Source: Gloeophyllum trabeum ATCC 11539
Lineage: Eukaryota; Basidiomycota; Agaricomycetes; Gloeophyllales; Gloeophyllaceae
NCBI RefSeq assembly: GCF_000344685.1
Contig: NW_006920420.1
Span: 1,106,789 to 1,170,788 of the forward strand
Direction: 5' to 3'
Length of the DNA stretch: 64,000 bases
Part shown: in pieces, positions 1 through 13,296 of the stretch
How the letters are laid out: each line of letters opens with the position of its first letter
Position numbering within the stretch: the first letter of the stretch is position 1
The notes under the pieces: generated by a model
What the model was told of the DNA's origin: nothing
Seen by the model: only the letters and a program-made list of their open reading frames with translations
The model's database searches: none
Made by a program: the position numbers and the translations under genes

Positions 1-49
1 CAAGTACAATCCTTTGACGGGACCTATGTAAGACAGTACCCTCTTGCAG

Positions 50-1397
50 GAATGTATTGCTCACTGTACCAATTCAGTATAACATGCAGCAAGTCCTGTC
101 ACAGCAGCCGGAGCAATGGCAGGCTATGCCCCAAGTACCAACTTCTCAGCGGGAGCATCTCCAGCCACGGGAGGAGGTGCTGAACATCACCCCGCCGGCT
201 CCCAGTCAGCACGGAGTAAAGAGGACTTGCGAGGCTGCGCGAGAAGAGGAGAAAGCTGGAAAGAAGTTGAGGAAGGAGAACCGTATGCAGTCCACTGCCC
301 CGAGTAAGCCATCGCGCAGAGATGAGAAGATCACACCCGAGAAGCAGGGAAGCAACTCGACGGGCCGCAACTACTCCGATGAGGAGACAACACGGCTCCT
401 GCACGCAGTCTTGTCACCGGACGGGTGCTTCGATCTGGTGCAAAGGAACCCAGCCCGGGCATTTAAAAAGGTGAGTATAAAGTATGAGAACTTGTGAATG
501 TATACCTGAATTCTCACTGTGTTGTTCAGATCTCCGAAGAGACCTTTAAGTTCAAACGAAGTGACGAGTCAATCCGCGGTCGCTACGGCCGCCTGCGAGC
601 CATATACAAAGAAATCGTCGAGTACGAATCTTTCACTGGCGGTGACGGGGATCCGGATGTTGATCCGGATGACACGGATGCAGTTGCTGAGCGCATAGAG
701 AAGGCGAAGCGTGACGGGAAGGACTGTAAGAAGCTTGATGCAAAAACTGTGAAGCAATGGAATCAGAATGGCTGGTATGAGTTGTTTAATCAGAGGTATG
801 CTGATGACAATTGTTCTACCCGATGTGATACTCACTGCTTCCAGGTTGGGAGAGAACCCAGGTATATCGCGAGAGGTTGAACATCATTCGGGCGCGATAT
901 CCGACGCACGCATCAGTTCGGAATCCGAAGACGAGAGCGAGGTGTTTAGCGGGTGGGAGGCTTCGGACAAGGAGGAAACATCTAGCCCGCGTCAACATCG
1001 ACCCTCTCCTTCACCAGCACCCTCACAACCAAAAGCGAGGACACCTGCAAAGGCTCAGTCCAGGAAGCAGAAAGGAAAGCAGAAGCAATGCCAAGGAGGT
1101 GTTCCAGAGCCCCGCCATGAACGCCGCAAATCTGGAGCTGCTAGTCTTACCAGTGAGTTCTTCCAGGCAAACACCGAGTGGCTGAAAGCTACGAATGAAG
1201 ACTCGCGAGCCCGCCTTGAGATTCTCCGAAAGAAGGAGGAACGGGAGGAAGCAGTGCAGCGCCGCGAGGAGAGCCAGCGAGAACAAGATAAAGCCAAGGA
1301 TAAGGTTGAACTTGCAAGGCAGCTCGTAGCTGATGGAAACATGCCGGAAGAGGTCCGAGAAAAAGCACGGAAGTGCTTGCTTGCTTTCTTAGAGTAG
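50..1397 (+). CDS. Myb/SANT-like protein of a PIF/Harbinger transposon (5' end outside window)
   Basis: Exons read as <50-470, 530-795 and 845-1397. The first visible exon follows an acceptor TTGCAG at 44-49, so the start codon lies in an upstream exon outside the window. A SANT/Myb-like domain begins near 340 (RNYSDEETTRLL) and runs across the first intron to WYELFNQR. An acidic, serine-rich stretch and a basic stretch follow, then a C-terminal Glu/Arg/Lys-rich coiled coil ending in CLLAFLE. PIF/Harbinger elements typically carry such a DNA-binding partner that helps the transposase enter the nucleus and bind the element's ends. The stop at 1397 lies only 87 bp from the convergent transposase stop, the usual two-gene layout of this superfamily. 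No stop or frameshift is seen in the visible part. Confidence 0.8.
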
Positions 1398-1484
1398 GAA
1401 GTCCAGAGTTTAGTTGATAGCACAAAGCAGAATAATGGAGACAACCTGATTTTGAAAGAAAGGAATGATACATGGGCAACAAGT

Positions 1485-2986
1485 TTACCTCGGAAACAAT
1501 TCATTCATTATTTCCTCCCTCATCTGATGTCCAGCCTGCTTCAATACCTCATCATCTAGTTCCCACTCTGGTACTTGAATCTCTTCCATGCCCTCAACCC
1601 CGCCATAGTCGGGCAGCTCAATGTCAAGGTCTTGATCATCCGGTGTGGCATCTTCATCGACCAGGTCAAAGGCAGGGATATCTTCGGGTGCATCACCAAG
1701 ATCAATACAAAGGTTATGAACTACCATCATTGCTTGGATTGCGCGGTATATTTCCTGTATGTCGTGATGGGCCCCAAGCTCCTTGAGTGAAGGGAAGCGG
1801 CCCTTCAACATCCCATAGGAATGCTCGACCCGGATGCGGATTGACGAGATACGGCGGTTGAATTGTTTTCGGCGGTGACGCTCATCCGGGGCTTGGCTAT
1901 AGACTTCCGGGTCCGTGAAAGGACGGAGCGCATATGGTGATGAAGGATATCCTGTCATATACATGACTAACCAGGCCGCAGAAGAGTGCTATCTACTTAC
2001 CTTTATCTGCCAGAACATACTCACCCCGGCGAAAATACTGGTGCCTGTGTGTCCATAAGTGGCTCCTCTTCCAGATTGTCGCATCGGAGACAGATCCAGG
2101 CCAGCCCATATCAAACGCGATAAACCGTCGATCAGCATCTGTGACAGCTTGTACATTCACCTGAAGTGTATCAGTGCACATCTCACCCACGGAATGATGT
2201 AACAAACCGCTGGATACTTCTTCCGACAGAAAAAAACCACACCATTCACACACGGCGCATCCGTGAGCTTGATGAGTGTCCCATCGACAATCCCGATGCA
2301 GTTCTTGAACCCGTACTGCTGCCGTATGCGTTCCGAGACGTCTTGGTGTCGTTCTTCATCACCCCACGTGATAACATCAAGGCCGAGCTCTCTCAGTGCG
2401 CGAGTCACTCGTCGGCAGTAGAGGAAGACAGTCCCGAAGCCGATACCGAGCTCCTTCGCCACCTGCAGAGCATCGGAGCCTCGCCTGCCATACCGCATGA
2501 GAAAACAGGCAAGTTGGAAGCGAACCGGCCGCTGCGGTTTCCGTCCAGTTGAGTGAAAGAGGGGATTCGGCTCCAGGAGGCCGACGAGCCGGTCGAAAGT
2601 CAGCCGTGACACTCTACGAAGTGTATCAGTATAGGAAACAGTGCCACGGAAGTGTAGACACACCTGAATGTATGCCGGAACTCCCTGTCTGGCCATGTCA
2701 GTGCCGTAGGGAAATACTCGTGGCACTTTGCAATCTGATCATAGGGCCCTCTCGATCCTGGCCCAGACAACCCAGCTCCCAGATGGAATAGCTGTGAGCT
2801 GGTGACTCGCAGCCTCGCGCAGGCTTCGCGCTCACTCTCGAGCAGCTCCTGGTACAATGGGTCATCCTCCCTAACGAGCTCTTCCTCAAGGTCTACAGCG
2901 GTAGCTTTCTGGATAGCCATGTTGCGATATTGAGCCCCAGTCAAGTAGAGCATATCTTGAAGATCACGCTGCGTTCGAACAGCCAT
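1485..2986 (-). CDS. PIF/Harbinger transposase (HARBI1-like, DDE_Tnp_4)
   Basis: Exons complement(1485-1951, 2001-2160, 2208-2613, 2664-2986) give 451 aa from the ATG at 2986. All three introns (47-50 bp) are GT-AG and keep phase. The N-terminal part carries the helix-turn-helix-like region of the family (RLTFDRLVGLLE and FGTVFLYCRRVTRAL). The acidic triad is visible: first Asp in GIVDGTLIKL, second Asp in AFDMGWPGSVSDATIW, and Glu in RIRVEHSYGMLKGRF. Enzymes of this family cut at terminal inverted repeats and leave a 3-bp target duplication. With no disruption and all catalytic residues present, the element may be recently active. The left end of the element is outside the window, so its inverted repeats could not be paired. 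Confidence 0.9.
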
Positions 2987-3620
2987 AGCGAAAGATTACA
3001 CATTGAAAGCTTGGTACAGCACTGCGCAACGTCCAAGGGACTCAGCAGATAATGGCCTTCGTTGATTATCGGCACGTCCGAGAGAGCTCCGGGCGAAGCA
3101 TCACATGACCGTGGTGCCGGATCACCGGCCATCACTTCTTCCTCGCTCCTTTGGGAGCGATTGAACGAACGACCGCTTGAACGACGGGTGCCAGTTTAGA
3201 ATTGAGCAGCCCTAAGAGGGTTTCTAAAGCACCTGCGAATAAATTTGCTCATTTTTCCCCATTTAGCGCGGATTTAGGCTCCGCGGCCCCAAGCAACGAG
3301 GTGTCCGGGACACGGGACAAATCTCAAAATAGGCAACGGCGACGGACCTCTCGGGACACGGGACGTTGCCTAAGGTCGTATCGGTACAGTATATTTTTCG
3401 GGAGAGACCAGGTTCGAGGCATTGGGGTCAGCTGTGCCGCGACGGAAGCAGAAAGCACGTGAGTAAGGAGTTCGATACTGGTGTTACACAAGGAACTATA
3501 GACACGCACTAGTAAGTTCACCCAGCTGCCCCCTCCGAAGCTCATCATGCCTCCCATTTCACCCGCTGTCATACCCCCTAACGGATTCACGATAACCTCA
3601 ATCTCATGCATCCGACTCTG
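2987..3620. other. Flank of the Harbinger element, no gene seen
   Basis: No coding region is supported. A 13-bp direct repeat (CGGGACACGGGAC) occurs at 3306-3318 and 3352-3364. A short inverted pair (AGGCAACG at 3331-3338, CGTTGCCT at 3364-3371) overlaps it. These could be subterminal motifs of the transposon, but this cannot be decided without the left end. Confidence 0.4.
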
Positions 3621-4012
3621 AGTCATGACCATGACCCTCGACCTCCCACCCTCCGCGAAGCCTGAGTCCCACCTCTCCGAGGGACCCTAATTTGGATGGG
3701 GCTGAGGCTGAGGGCCAGGAGAAGCGTAGCTCGTGTCCTCGAGCATGGAGAGCAAAAGAAAGTCGGTCGAGTGCTCAATGGGGGCATTTCCATCGAGTCA
3801 TCCGACATGTGGATTTGGGACTGCGCTTGCTGGGCGAGGTACAGGCTAGCTAGCGTGACCCCCGGTGGCTTCGGGTGGGAGTTGAGGTAGGTGCGGAGGT
3901 GAGGGTCAGGTATGTCGATTGAGCTTCCTGAGGAAAACTGGCGGGTTTGGGATGGGGGAGGAGCAGAGGAGCGCGAGGCATGAAAGCGGGAGATGTGGAT
4001 GAGGAAGGACAT
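3324..4012 (-). pseudogene. Degenerate hypothetical gene, mitochondrial-type N terminus
   Basis: Family not recognised. From an ATG at 4012 the reading frame opens with an Arg/Ser-rich, acid-poor N terminus (MSFLIHISRFHASRSS) that resembles a mitochondrial presequence, then a Pro-rich stretch (YLNSHPKPPGVTLASLYLA). Around 3780 the plausible sequence shifts to another frame (APIEHSTDFLLLSMLED), and it resumes in a third region after a TAG as MHEIEVIVNPLGGMTAGEMG with a Gly/Met-rich tail. I could not join these with normal introns: the gaps are too short. It is therefore either a broken gene or one with an unusual structure. Low confidence. Confidence 0.25.
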
Positions 4013-4278
4013 TGTAGGAGAATTAGTGTAAGATAATGGAGTGAGTGCGCCCGCATGAGATAAATATCGAGAGGCGTTGGGTTCAAGGATAACGATCTGC
4101 CTCGAAGGATGCTACCTCCCTAGTTCCATGAATACGCCAATACACTCGTGGAAAATGACCCATTCCGGCTGGTTGTCGAGGCCACATGATGGATGCAAAG
4201 CAACGACCTATGGTAACGCCTCGAGTCTCACGCTCATATTGATCAGCGTGCGCTCCGAACCTGATTGTCCTTAACTGT

Positions 4279-5368
4279 CACTGTGCGCGCCAGGCCGGCC
4301 TAAATTAGACCGGTAATGGGTCAATTTTGTACTTTCGGCCAAAAAGTGGTCGAATAAGGTCGAAATAGCTTGCCGTATGGAAACCAGTTGGAATTCCGAA
4401 CTTGGGCATTTTATACGGTAAACGGTCGAATTCTGTCTGTTGAATCCGCAGCAGCAGTCGTGAGAACCCACAGGTCGGAGTTCGAAGATCGGAATGATAG
4501 CCCCACTTGCGTCACTTCGTGACATGTTCAACTTGCCTCTGACCTCGACGCCGGCCCTTGCCATGCGCTCGCTGTTGCGCCGTCGTCGTCGCCGCCGACG
4601 CCGCCGACGCCGCAGTGAGCAGCTCCGCTGGTATACATGGCCCTTCTTCCCCGGTGAGCGTGTACTGTCGCAGGCTGATGATGGCCGCGGTTCGGTCACT
4701 AAGGTGCGTCCATTCTCTCGATCCTGCGTCTCGACGAAGTCTAATACGTGTCTGTGTCGTAGGCCTGATAGTTGGTTGGTTGTTGTAAAGTGAGTATGGT
4801 GCCCGTTGTACAATATGTTTACTGAATCTAAGATATCTCGACAGGATCGGTGTATCAACCACCTTGCCGCCATCTCCAGTGTCGAGCTATGCAAGTACGT
4901 GAGTGCTTCCTTGAGGCCGTGGTATGACTTCTACTGATCTAACATCTGGCAGGTAGTCTTTGTGTTGTTGCTGTTGGTAGGGATTTGAATAGGGAGCCCC
5001 GAGGAGGGGGGGCTGGGGGATGCATGGTTCAGGGTCAGGGCGGGTATGACACAGTTTGCTGTACTATTCTACATAGAGAATATACAAATATGTTGGTGCC
5101 TCAACTGCATTGCACACTGACTGCTAGGGGTGCCAAAGCCAAGGAATGGTGGTTTGCATGACCAGATGGAAATAGACCACTAAACGGTTGGAAAATGTCA
5201 TTTTTGGCCGTTCTGAGGGGGGTCGAAATTCACAATTTGGTGGGACAAAATGATATGGTGTCTTTCGTACGGTAAGCGGACAATTTCAGCCTTCTACCGA
5301 CCGAAATTGATTTGTCTAGCGAACGAATATACCGGTCGATTTTAGACCGGTCTCACGCCTCCAGAGTG
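4279..5368. mobile_element. Non-autonomous DNA element with degenerate inverted-repeat ends
   Basis: The left end reads CACTGTGCGCGCC and the reverse complement of the right end reads CACTCTGGAGGCG. About 18 bases in, the two ends share GGYCTAAAWTMGACCGGTA at 16 of 19 positions (left from 4297, right to 5352). Similarity continues weakly inward (TTTCGG, AAGG..GAAAT, GCTTRCCGTAYG) for about 100 bp. There is no transposase inside, so it would depend on another element. The CACT...AGTG ends suggest a CACTA-like or related TIR element. TTA follows the right end and also occurs five bases before the left CACT, but no clean target duplication is seen. The right end lies exactly where PRP43 similarity stops. 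Confidence 0.55.
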
Positions 5369-7641
<2,273 letters not shown>

Positions 7642-8181
7642 GGTCAATTCAGGCCGTCCGTGGGCGATACAACTGATACCGCAAGCGAGCGATGGAAGCT
7701 AGAATACCCATGACCCTCAAGCGCCCACAACTGACGCTTCTGAGCGACTAAGTATGGGTATAGAACAACTTCTCATGACGTGTTAGCGGTCCTGAGAAGT
7801 TGAATTTTATATACCAACGCGGTCCCCACAAAGAACTGACACAGTACCAGGGCTCTAGGGCAACACGGCAGGTGCAATAACGTGCCACTTGCGTACGATA
7901 TACGTTGTTCACGGCTTTACAGCATTGCGAGGAAATGCGCTAGGTCGGAACCAGGCATGGATGTGCACATCAAATCAGCCGGATTATCCCGACGTGCAGT
8001 ACCCGATGCCATTGGCTCCCTGACCTGAACTGGATTCGCCACGGATTCCTTCGAGCCGGGGGAACCCCCTCCGCACGAATATCCCCCACTAAATAGTCCA
8101 GCACGCAGCAACGCTATGGGTACAAAATTAAGCAACGGAGATAACTATGCTACAGAGCCAACGTCCCTCGCCTACACCTCA
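7642..8181. other. Intergenic, nothing recognised
   Basis: About 540 bp between the PRP43 pseudogene start and the stop of the J-domain gene. Only short chance reading frames are present; no repeat or RNA gene was recognised. Confidence 0.5.
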
Positions 8182-9883
8182 TCACCGCGGTTGCGACCGG
8201 ATCGACTCCCTCTCCCGACTCTGTCTCGTATCCACCTTCACATACTCACTCTCCTCTCTTCCCTCCTCGCCTTCCTTCTTGACGCTGAGATACGCCTCTC
8301 CAAGGATTTGCAGCGCGACCGCTCGCAACTCCGCCTTGGCACGAGGGATAGACGGGTCGGAAAGGACGCGATCGCAGGTTTCGCGCAGTACGGATTCGAT
8401 TTCGAGCTTCGCGCCCTGCAGACCATCGTCAGCTCCCTGAGCCGAAAACATGAGAAGAATCGTACCTTGAAAAGAGCCTGGAGGCCTTTCTCGGCTGCTT
8501 GCTCTTCCAGCCGCTTCCTCTCCTCCGGACTCAGGTTTCCTGCCTTCTCCGCCGCTGCTATTTGGTCGAAAACGCCTTTAAGCTCGATAGCAGAGCGTAA
8601 TGTAGATACGCTATTGTCTTCAAGGTCAAATTGACGTTATGCGAAAACTGAGGTACTCACGTCTCGCTGAAGACATGGTACTTTCCCTGGACATTATGTA
8701 GCCAGCCACCGACACCCATAAAGGTCTGATTGCTAGCTATGTGAGTTTTGGCCTTGGAGACGTACACGCCGCCAATGGCATGTAACAGTTCGACGCCATA
8801 AGATTCACGCTTCAAATCCCTGAGTCGTGAGACTGCATGAAGACCAATGGAAGAACCTGCAGCAGAAACAGAGTACGCACTCAGCTTCCAGGGCACATAT
8901 CTCCCTCCAACTCCTCAACACATCCCTATCACTCGGACCCGTCGCACTCTCCGTAAATATCCCCAGCTTCCTCTCCAAATTCTCGACCAGCTTATCCACC
9001 CGCTCCTTCCTTGCCGCCGCTTTCTACACATGTCACCCGTCACACACACCACCCCAGAGATACAAAATCCACCCACCTCCAGCGCATCCCTCCTCGCCTT
9101 CTCCTCCTTCTTCGCCTTTTCCTCGGGGCTTAGCACCGGGCGCCCCTTCGCGTCCACCACCACCTGCCCCTCGGGCTCCTCGTCCGCCTCCTGCATCGCC
9201 GCCTTCATATCGCGCGCCAAGCTGATGTGCCCGATAATGGGCACGAAGCGGTCGCCGCCGAAGATGCTGCCAAATATCTCCTCGGGGTCGACGTACCCGC
9301 CCTCGGGCGCGCTCTCCTTCGGCCCGAACTCGTTGTACTTCTTGCGCAGTGCGGGGTCCGAGAGCGTCTGGTACGCAATCGCGAGCTCCTTGAAGCGCTC
9401 CTCCGCGCCGGGGTCGTTCGGGTTCTTGTCCGGGTGCAGCTTGATCGCGAGCCGTCCTGCGCGCCGTCAGGTCATTTACGCCATGATACAGTCGTAACAA
9501 GACGTACTGTACGCCTTCTTGATATCGTCCGTGCTCGCATCCACCGGCACGCCGAGGATATCATAATACCTCGTCTCGAGCGGCTTCTCCTGCGTCCCGA
9601 TCTTCCTCCCCTTCCTCCCCATCCCCCCCATCCCCGAGAAACTCGTCGTGCGCCCGCCACCGCCACTCCCACTGGCCATGGCACTAGCATTATGGACCTG
9701 CGTCGGGTAAAACGCATGGCTGAACGTCTTCTGGCACTTGTAACACCGGATACTAAGCACCGTCGCAGGGCGCGGCGGCGGCGCGGGCACCGCGAACTCG
9801 ACGGGGGCGCTGCATTGCGGGCAGGATGAGAGGACGCGCGGGACGACTGGTGATGAGTCGATTATTGGGTAGGACGAGCTCAT
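8182..9883 (-). CDS. J-domain co-chaperone with DnaJ-X domain and N-terminal zinc ribbon
   Basis: Exons complement(8182-8415, 8466-8610, 8661-8819, 8881-9023, 9077-9456, 9508-9883) give 478 aa; all phases close. The N terminus has a CxxC...CxxC ribbon (CPQCSAP and CYKCQKTF). A J domain follows (TRYYDILGVPVDAS, then the HPD motif in KLHPDKNPND across intron 1), then GDRFVPIIGHISLARDM and a charged linker. The C-terminal X domain (YGVELLHAIGGVYVSKAK and ALFKGAKLE) is that of the Caj1/DnaJ-X family. Such proteins stimulate Hsp70 ATPase; yeast relatives work in the cytosol and membrane trafficking. The start at 9883 (MSSSYPIID) was chosen; the frame is open to an ATG at 10039. The zinc ribbon before the J domain is less usual. 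Confidence 0.9.
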
Positions 9884-10357
9884 AGCGTTCAGGGAGAGGA
9901 GAGAAGAAAGGCCGGCGCCGTCATCGCCGCAGTGAGCACTTGCAGGCAGGGCTGCTGCTCGGCCTTTTCCGGTCCGTATTTTGGGCGCTTGTGCCACTTT
10001 ATGCACCGCCCTGATACGGATGGGTCGAGTGCGATTCATTATGCCATCTCGAACTCGAAAGACGTGAAAGAGAATAATGTATTGCGCGGGCTACGAGGAT
10101 CGGATGGTACAGGAACGACGTGGTACAATTAGAAGTCAAGTGGATGTGGCTATGGATACAGCAGTCCGTGCAGAGGGAGTATGTACTAGGGTAGTCTATG
10201 GATATCTAGAGAGGATCAGTGTTGCAGGGAGGTCTATGTGTTGCGTGCGAGATAGAGAGAAATGGAGGGTTAGAGACGATAGAAAGCAGAGGAGACGAAG
10301 ATAAGCAAGAAAACCCGAAAACCCAAAACAGATGAGAAGGAGAGAAAGAAAACCCGT
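9884..10357. other. Intergenic between J-domain and MFS genes
   Basis: Holds the promoter of the J-domain gene and the 3' flank of the MFS gene, both on the minus strand. A purine-rich stretch (about 10240-10350, many GAGA and GGAGA runs) lies next to the MFS stop. No gene is seen. Confidence 0.5.
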
Positions 10358-12308
10358 CTATACTTGCTCGGTAGCGTAACCCTTGTCTAACCTTGGAAGT
10401 TCGTGGACAGCTTCTTGCGTGTCGTGGTTTTCGTAAATGTATTCGTTACTGCTCGCAGCCGATGGCTGGTGGTCGATATCGAGTCCATACCGAGCATCGT
10501 TGGTCTTTGGTTGTGGTTCGGCGTGCGCAACCGGTGCGTCCGCCACCTTCTCGTCCGACGTCCTCGCACTGGGGAACGCCTCGGGGTCCTTGACATAATC
10601 CGCCCCCTTCGCGTACGCCGCATCCTTCTCCTGCACAACCGTCGCCGTCTCCTCCTCGCACGCCTTCACGCCCGGGCGGTAGAACACACTGATCGCCACC
10701 GCCTCCACACACACGATGCCCAGCAAAAACCAAAACGCCGCGCGGCGCCCAAAGTACGCCGTGAACCCGCCCTCCTTCCCCTCCACGCTCGTCTCGATGC
10801 TCGTGACCGCCGCGATGCCCACCGCGCTCCCGAGCTGCAGCGCGCCGTTGAAGATCGCGCCGACGGTGCCCGCCATGCTGCTCGGCGTCGTGCGGAAGAT
10901 CGCGATGTTGACGTGCGTGTACGTGAGCATCGCGCCGCCGCTGCCGAGCAGGAACGCGGGGAACACGAAGCTCCAATACCGCTCGGGCCGATCCGCGAAC
11001 GCGAGCAGCACCGTCGCGACCACGAGGAACCCGTGCCCAATGAGGATGAGGTACTTTGAGTCGATCTTGCGGTTGAGGGGCCCGGTCCAGGACATGGCAA
11101 AGGAGATGACGCCGATCGGGACGAAGTGCACCGCGGAGTCGATCACGCGCCATTGGTAAACGCTCTGCCAGAGCGTCGTGAATATCGTGAAGACGGTCGT
11201 CCACCAAAGGTACGGGAGGAGCGCGACGCCGAAGAGCACCGCGAAGTTCGGGAGGAACCACGTCTGCGGCGGGACGGCCGCCTGGTCGCGCGGCAGTAAA
11301 GTCTCCCAGTAGAGGAACCCGCCGATCATGAGGAGGGAGATAACGAGCGGCGCGAGGACCATCGCGGAGGCCCACTGTCCGGTGGACCCAGATGTGAGCG
11401 CGAAGATGAAGAGGATGAGCGCGATGGTGAGCGTGGAGACGCCCGGGAGGTCGAGTTTCTTGAGCTTGGTGGATTGCGACATGGGGAGGACGTGCGTGTC
11501 CGAGGGGAGGAGGAAGATGCAGGCGAGGGAGACGGGGGTGGCGACGAGGGCGACGAACCAGAAGACCCAGTGCCAGGAGGCGTACTGTACGAAGACGCCG
11601 CCGATGACTAGGCCGAGGACTGGAAACCAGGGCGTAAGGACTTTGAGAAGAGAGGAAGCTAGTTTAGTATTCACCATTGGCGACTGCTCCGCAACCACCG
11701 AAAATACCGATGGCGCGAGCTTGCTCTTGGGTCTCCGGAAATGTATTGACAAGAAGGGTGAGAGCGGAGGGAATAGTCATAGAGGCAGCTAAATAGGACA
11801 GTCAGCGATCGCTCAAAGCCCTCAAGGCTTGCTCAGACTCACCAATACCCGTAAGAGCTCGTAAAACAATGATCGTGATCTTGTCCTTCGAAAACCCGGC
11901 ACCCAGAGAGATGAGTCCTTCCCCGGCCAGTCCGACCACAAAGGCACCCTTGGGACTGTAGAGGTCGCTGATCTTGCCGCTCATGAGGAGGAAGGACGCA
12001 AAGGTGAGCTGGAAAGCACTGATGAGCCACGCCGACTCGCCCTCGGTCATGTTCATAGCCTCGTCGAGCGAGGGGATGGCGGAGAACAAAGCCGAGTTAT
12101 TGAACGAGTCGATGAACTGGGCCAGGCAGAATATCGACAGGAGCAGATACTTTTTGGCCGTGGACGGCCCTCTCAGCTGGCCGTCGACGAGGGTAACCGC
12201 CGGGGAGAGAGCAGTGCTGGCGGTGGGGGGCAACATGACGAGGAGCAGCTGCACCCGGGCGACTGGGAACAAGGCGTCGTTGGATGAGGCTGAGGAGTGT
12301 GGCACCAT
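10358..12308 (-). CDS. MFS multidrug-type transporter (DHA2/Atr1-like)
   Basis: Exons complement(10358-11619, 11675-11788, 11843-12308) give 613 aa. The protein is a polytopic membrane protein with about 12-14 hydrophobic segments, starting after a roughly 55-residue cytosolic N terminus at YLLLSIFCLAQFIDS. Family signs include the loop motif GKISDLYSPKG after the second segment and LTGIGAASMTIPSALTLLV across intron 1. GLVIGGVFVQYASWHWVFWF is typical of Atr1/aminotriazole-resistance proteins. The hydrophilic C-terminal tail is long and charged (DYVKDPEAFPSARTS). Relatives export toxic small molecules by proton antiport, usually at the plasma membrane. For intron 2 the nearer AG would leave only 34 bp, so the later acceptor was chosen (55 bp). 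The substrate cannot be told from sequence. Confidence 0.9.
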
Positions 12309-12862
12309 GGTCGGAATTTATGGGACGGGGGGCTGCTGACTGACCAGGTAATAATTTGTGATGGAAGCGCATCGAAAGGCCGGGCAGCCAATAGGATGGG
12401 CCGATAACAGGGGAGGTAATACATTACGTGTCTGAAACACTATTGACTAGTAATGAGGCGGTCTGCCTTGACTCGGTCCTGGACTGCTGGACCGCGTCGG
12501 CCCCGGCCACAAACAAAATTATTGGCTTCAGATCAAACACCCGCCACCCGATCGCCGGCACGTGGCCCGGAGATTCATCGGAGATCTCGAGAAGCACAAA
12601 GAGAAGCCTCCTGCTGACAAAGCCCTGCCGCATATGGCAGGTGTCTAGAATCGCCGGAGGTCTGCAAAAATTGTCGATTGCGACGGTAAATCAGCCTCCC
12701 CCGCATTCCGTCCTCGCTCGGGCCCTTGGCCATCACCTTAATTCATCGGGACTTGTGCCCACCCGTACCAAGACCACCGGGGCATGGTAGACTGCAACTG
12801 ACTCAACTCCTATAGACGGTCAGAAACGCTGATGGGAATAGCCATCATCCGTGCGTGTTATA
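12309..12862. other. Promoter side of the MFS gene, no gene seen
   Basis: About 550 bp upstream of the minus-strand MFS start, ending at the TA that flanks the MITE. Short chance reading frames only. Confidence 0.5.
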
Positions 12863-13296
12863 CAGTCGACTCTGTCTTAACCCATAACGGGTCGTGGAAC
12901 CCAAAAGTTATGGGTTTATGCAGACTATGGGTTACCAGAACGTGTGACATTGTGTGACTACCTAGTAAGCGTGACAGACAGCCTATCCGGTATAGGCCGG
13001 ACGTCGTTTATGACAACGTTTAGATACGGAATCTTGAGTCTGGTATGGGCTATCTTCTGAAATACCACGAGAACCAAAAATCAAGGGTCCAGATGGTCCA
13101 GGGTCTCGTGGGAAGGAGACCTGTACCTTCCTAATATAGGTTGTTTTATGGGTTATAACCCTCCAAAAAGCTATGGGTTATGGGATACGGCAGACTTATG
13201 GGTTTTTACTATCTACCATGTTGGTGGAAGCCAAAAACTTATGGGTTATTACAGGTTATGGGTTATGACAGGTATGGGTTAGGACAGAGTCGACTG
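12863..13296. mobile_element. 434-bp MITE, Tc1/mariner type, with TATGGGTT subterminal repeats
   Basis: The element starts CAGTCGACTCTGTC and ends with its inverted complement. The inverted repeats match at 23 of 24 positions (only T/C at position 15) and end in TAACCCATA. TA flanks both sides (12861-12862 and 13297-13298), the target duplication of Tc1/mariner elements; CAGT ends suit the pogo branch. Inside there is no coding region, but eight forward copies of TATGGGTT lie at 12909, 12926, 13147, 13172, 13197, 13240, 13257 and 13273, plus an inverted AACCCATA in the left repeat. Clustering toward the right end suggests transposase-binding sites. Near-identical ends suggest fairly recent insertion. 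Confidence 0.85.

Noticed and set aside
4271..4894. Minus-strand 207-codon open frame inside the TIR element
   Set aside because: It reads through the inverted-repeat end and the trinucleotide tract, with no family similarity; an antisense artefact.
4494..4897. Plus-strand reading frame with a run of 12 arginines and possible short introns, ending in a hydrophobic stretch
   Set aside because: The arginine run comes from a CGY trinucleotide tract. The frame that splices well (RPDSWLVVVKIGVS) has no ATG before an upstream stop, and the ATG-starting frame meets a stop after the first junction.
10446..11375. Long minus-strand open frame overlapping the MFS gene, plus a plus-strand 218-codon frame
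   Set aside because: Both are shadows in GC-rich coding sequence; the MFS frame has the membrane segments and splice phases.
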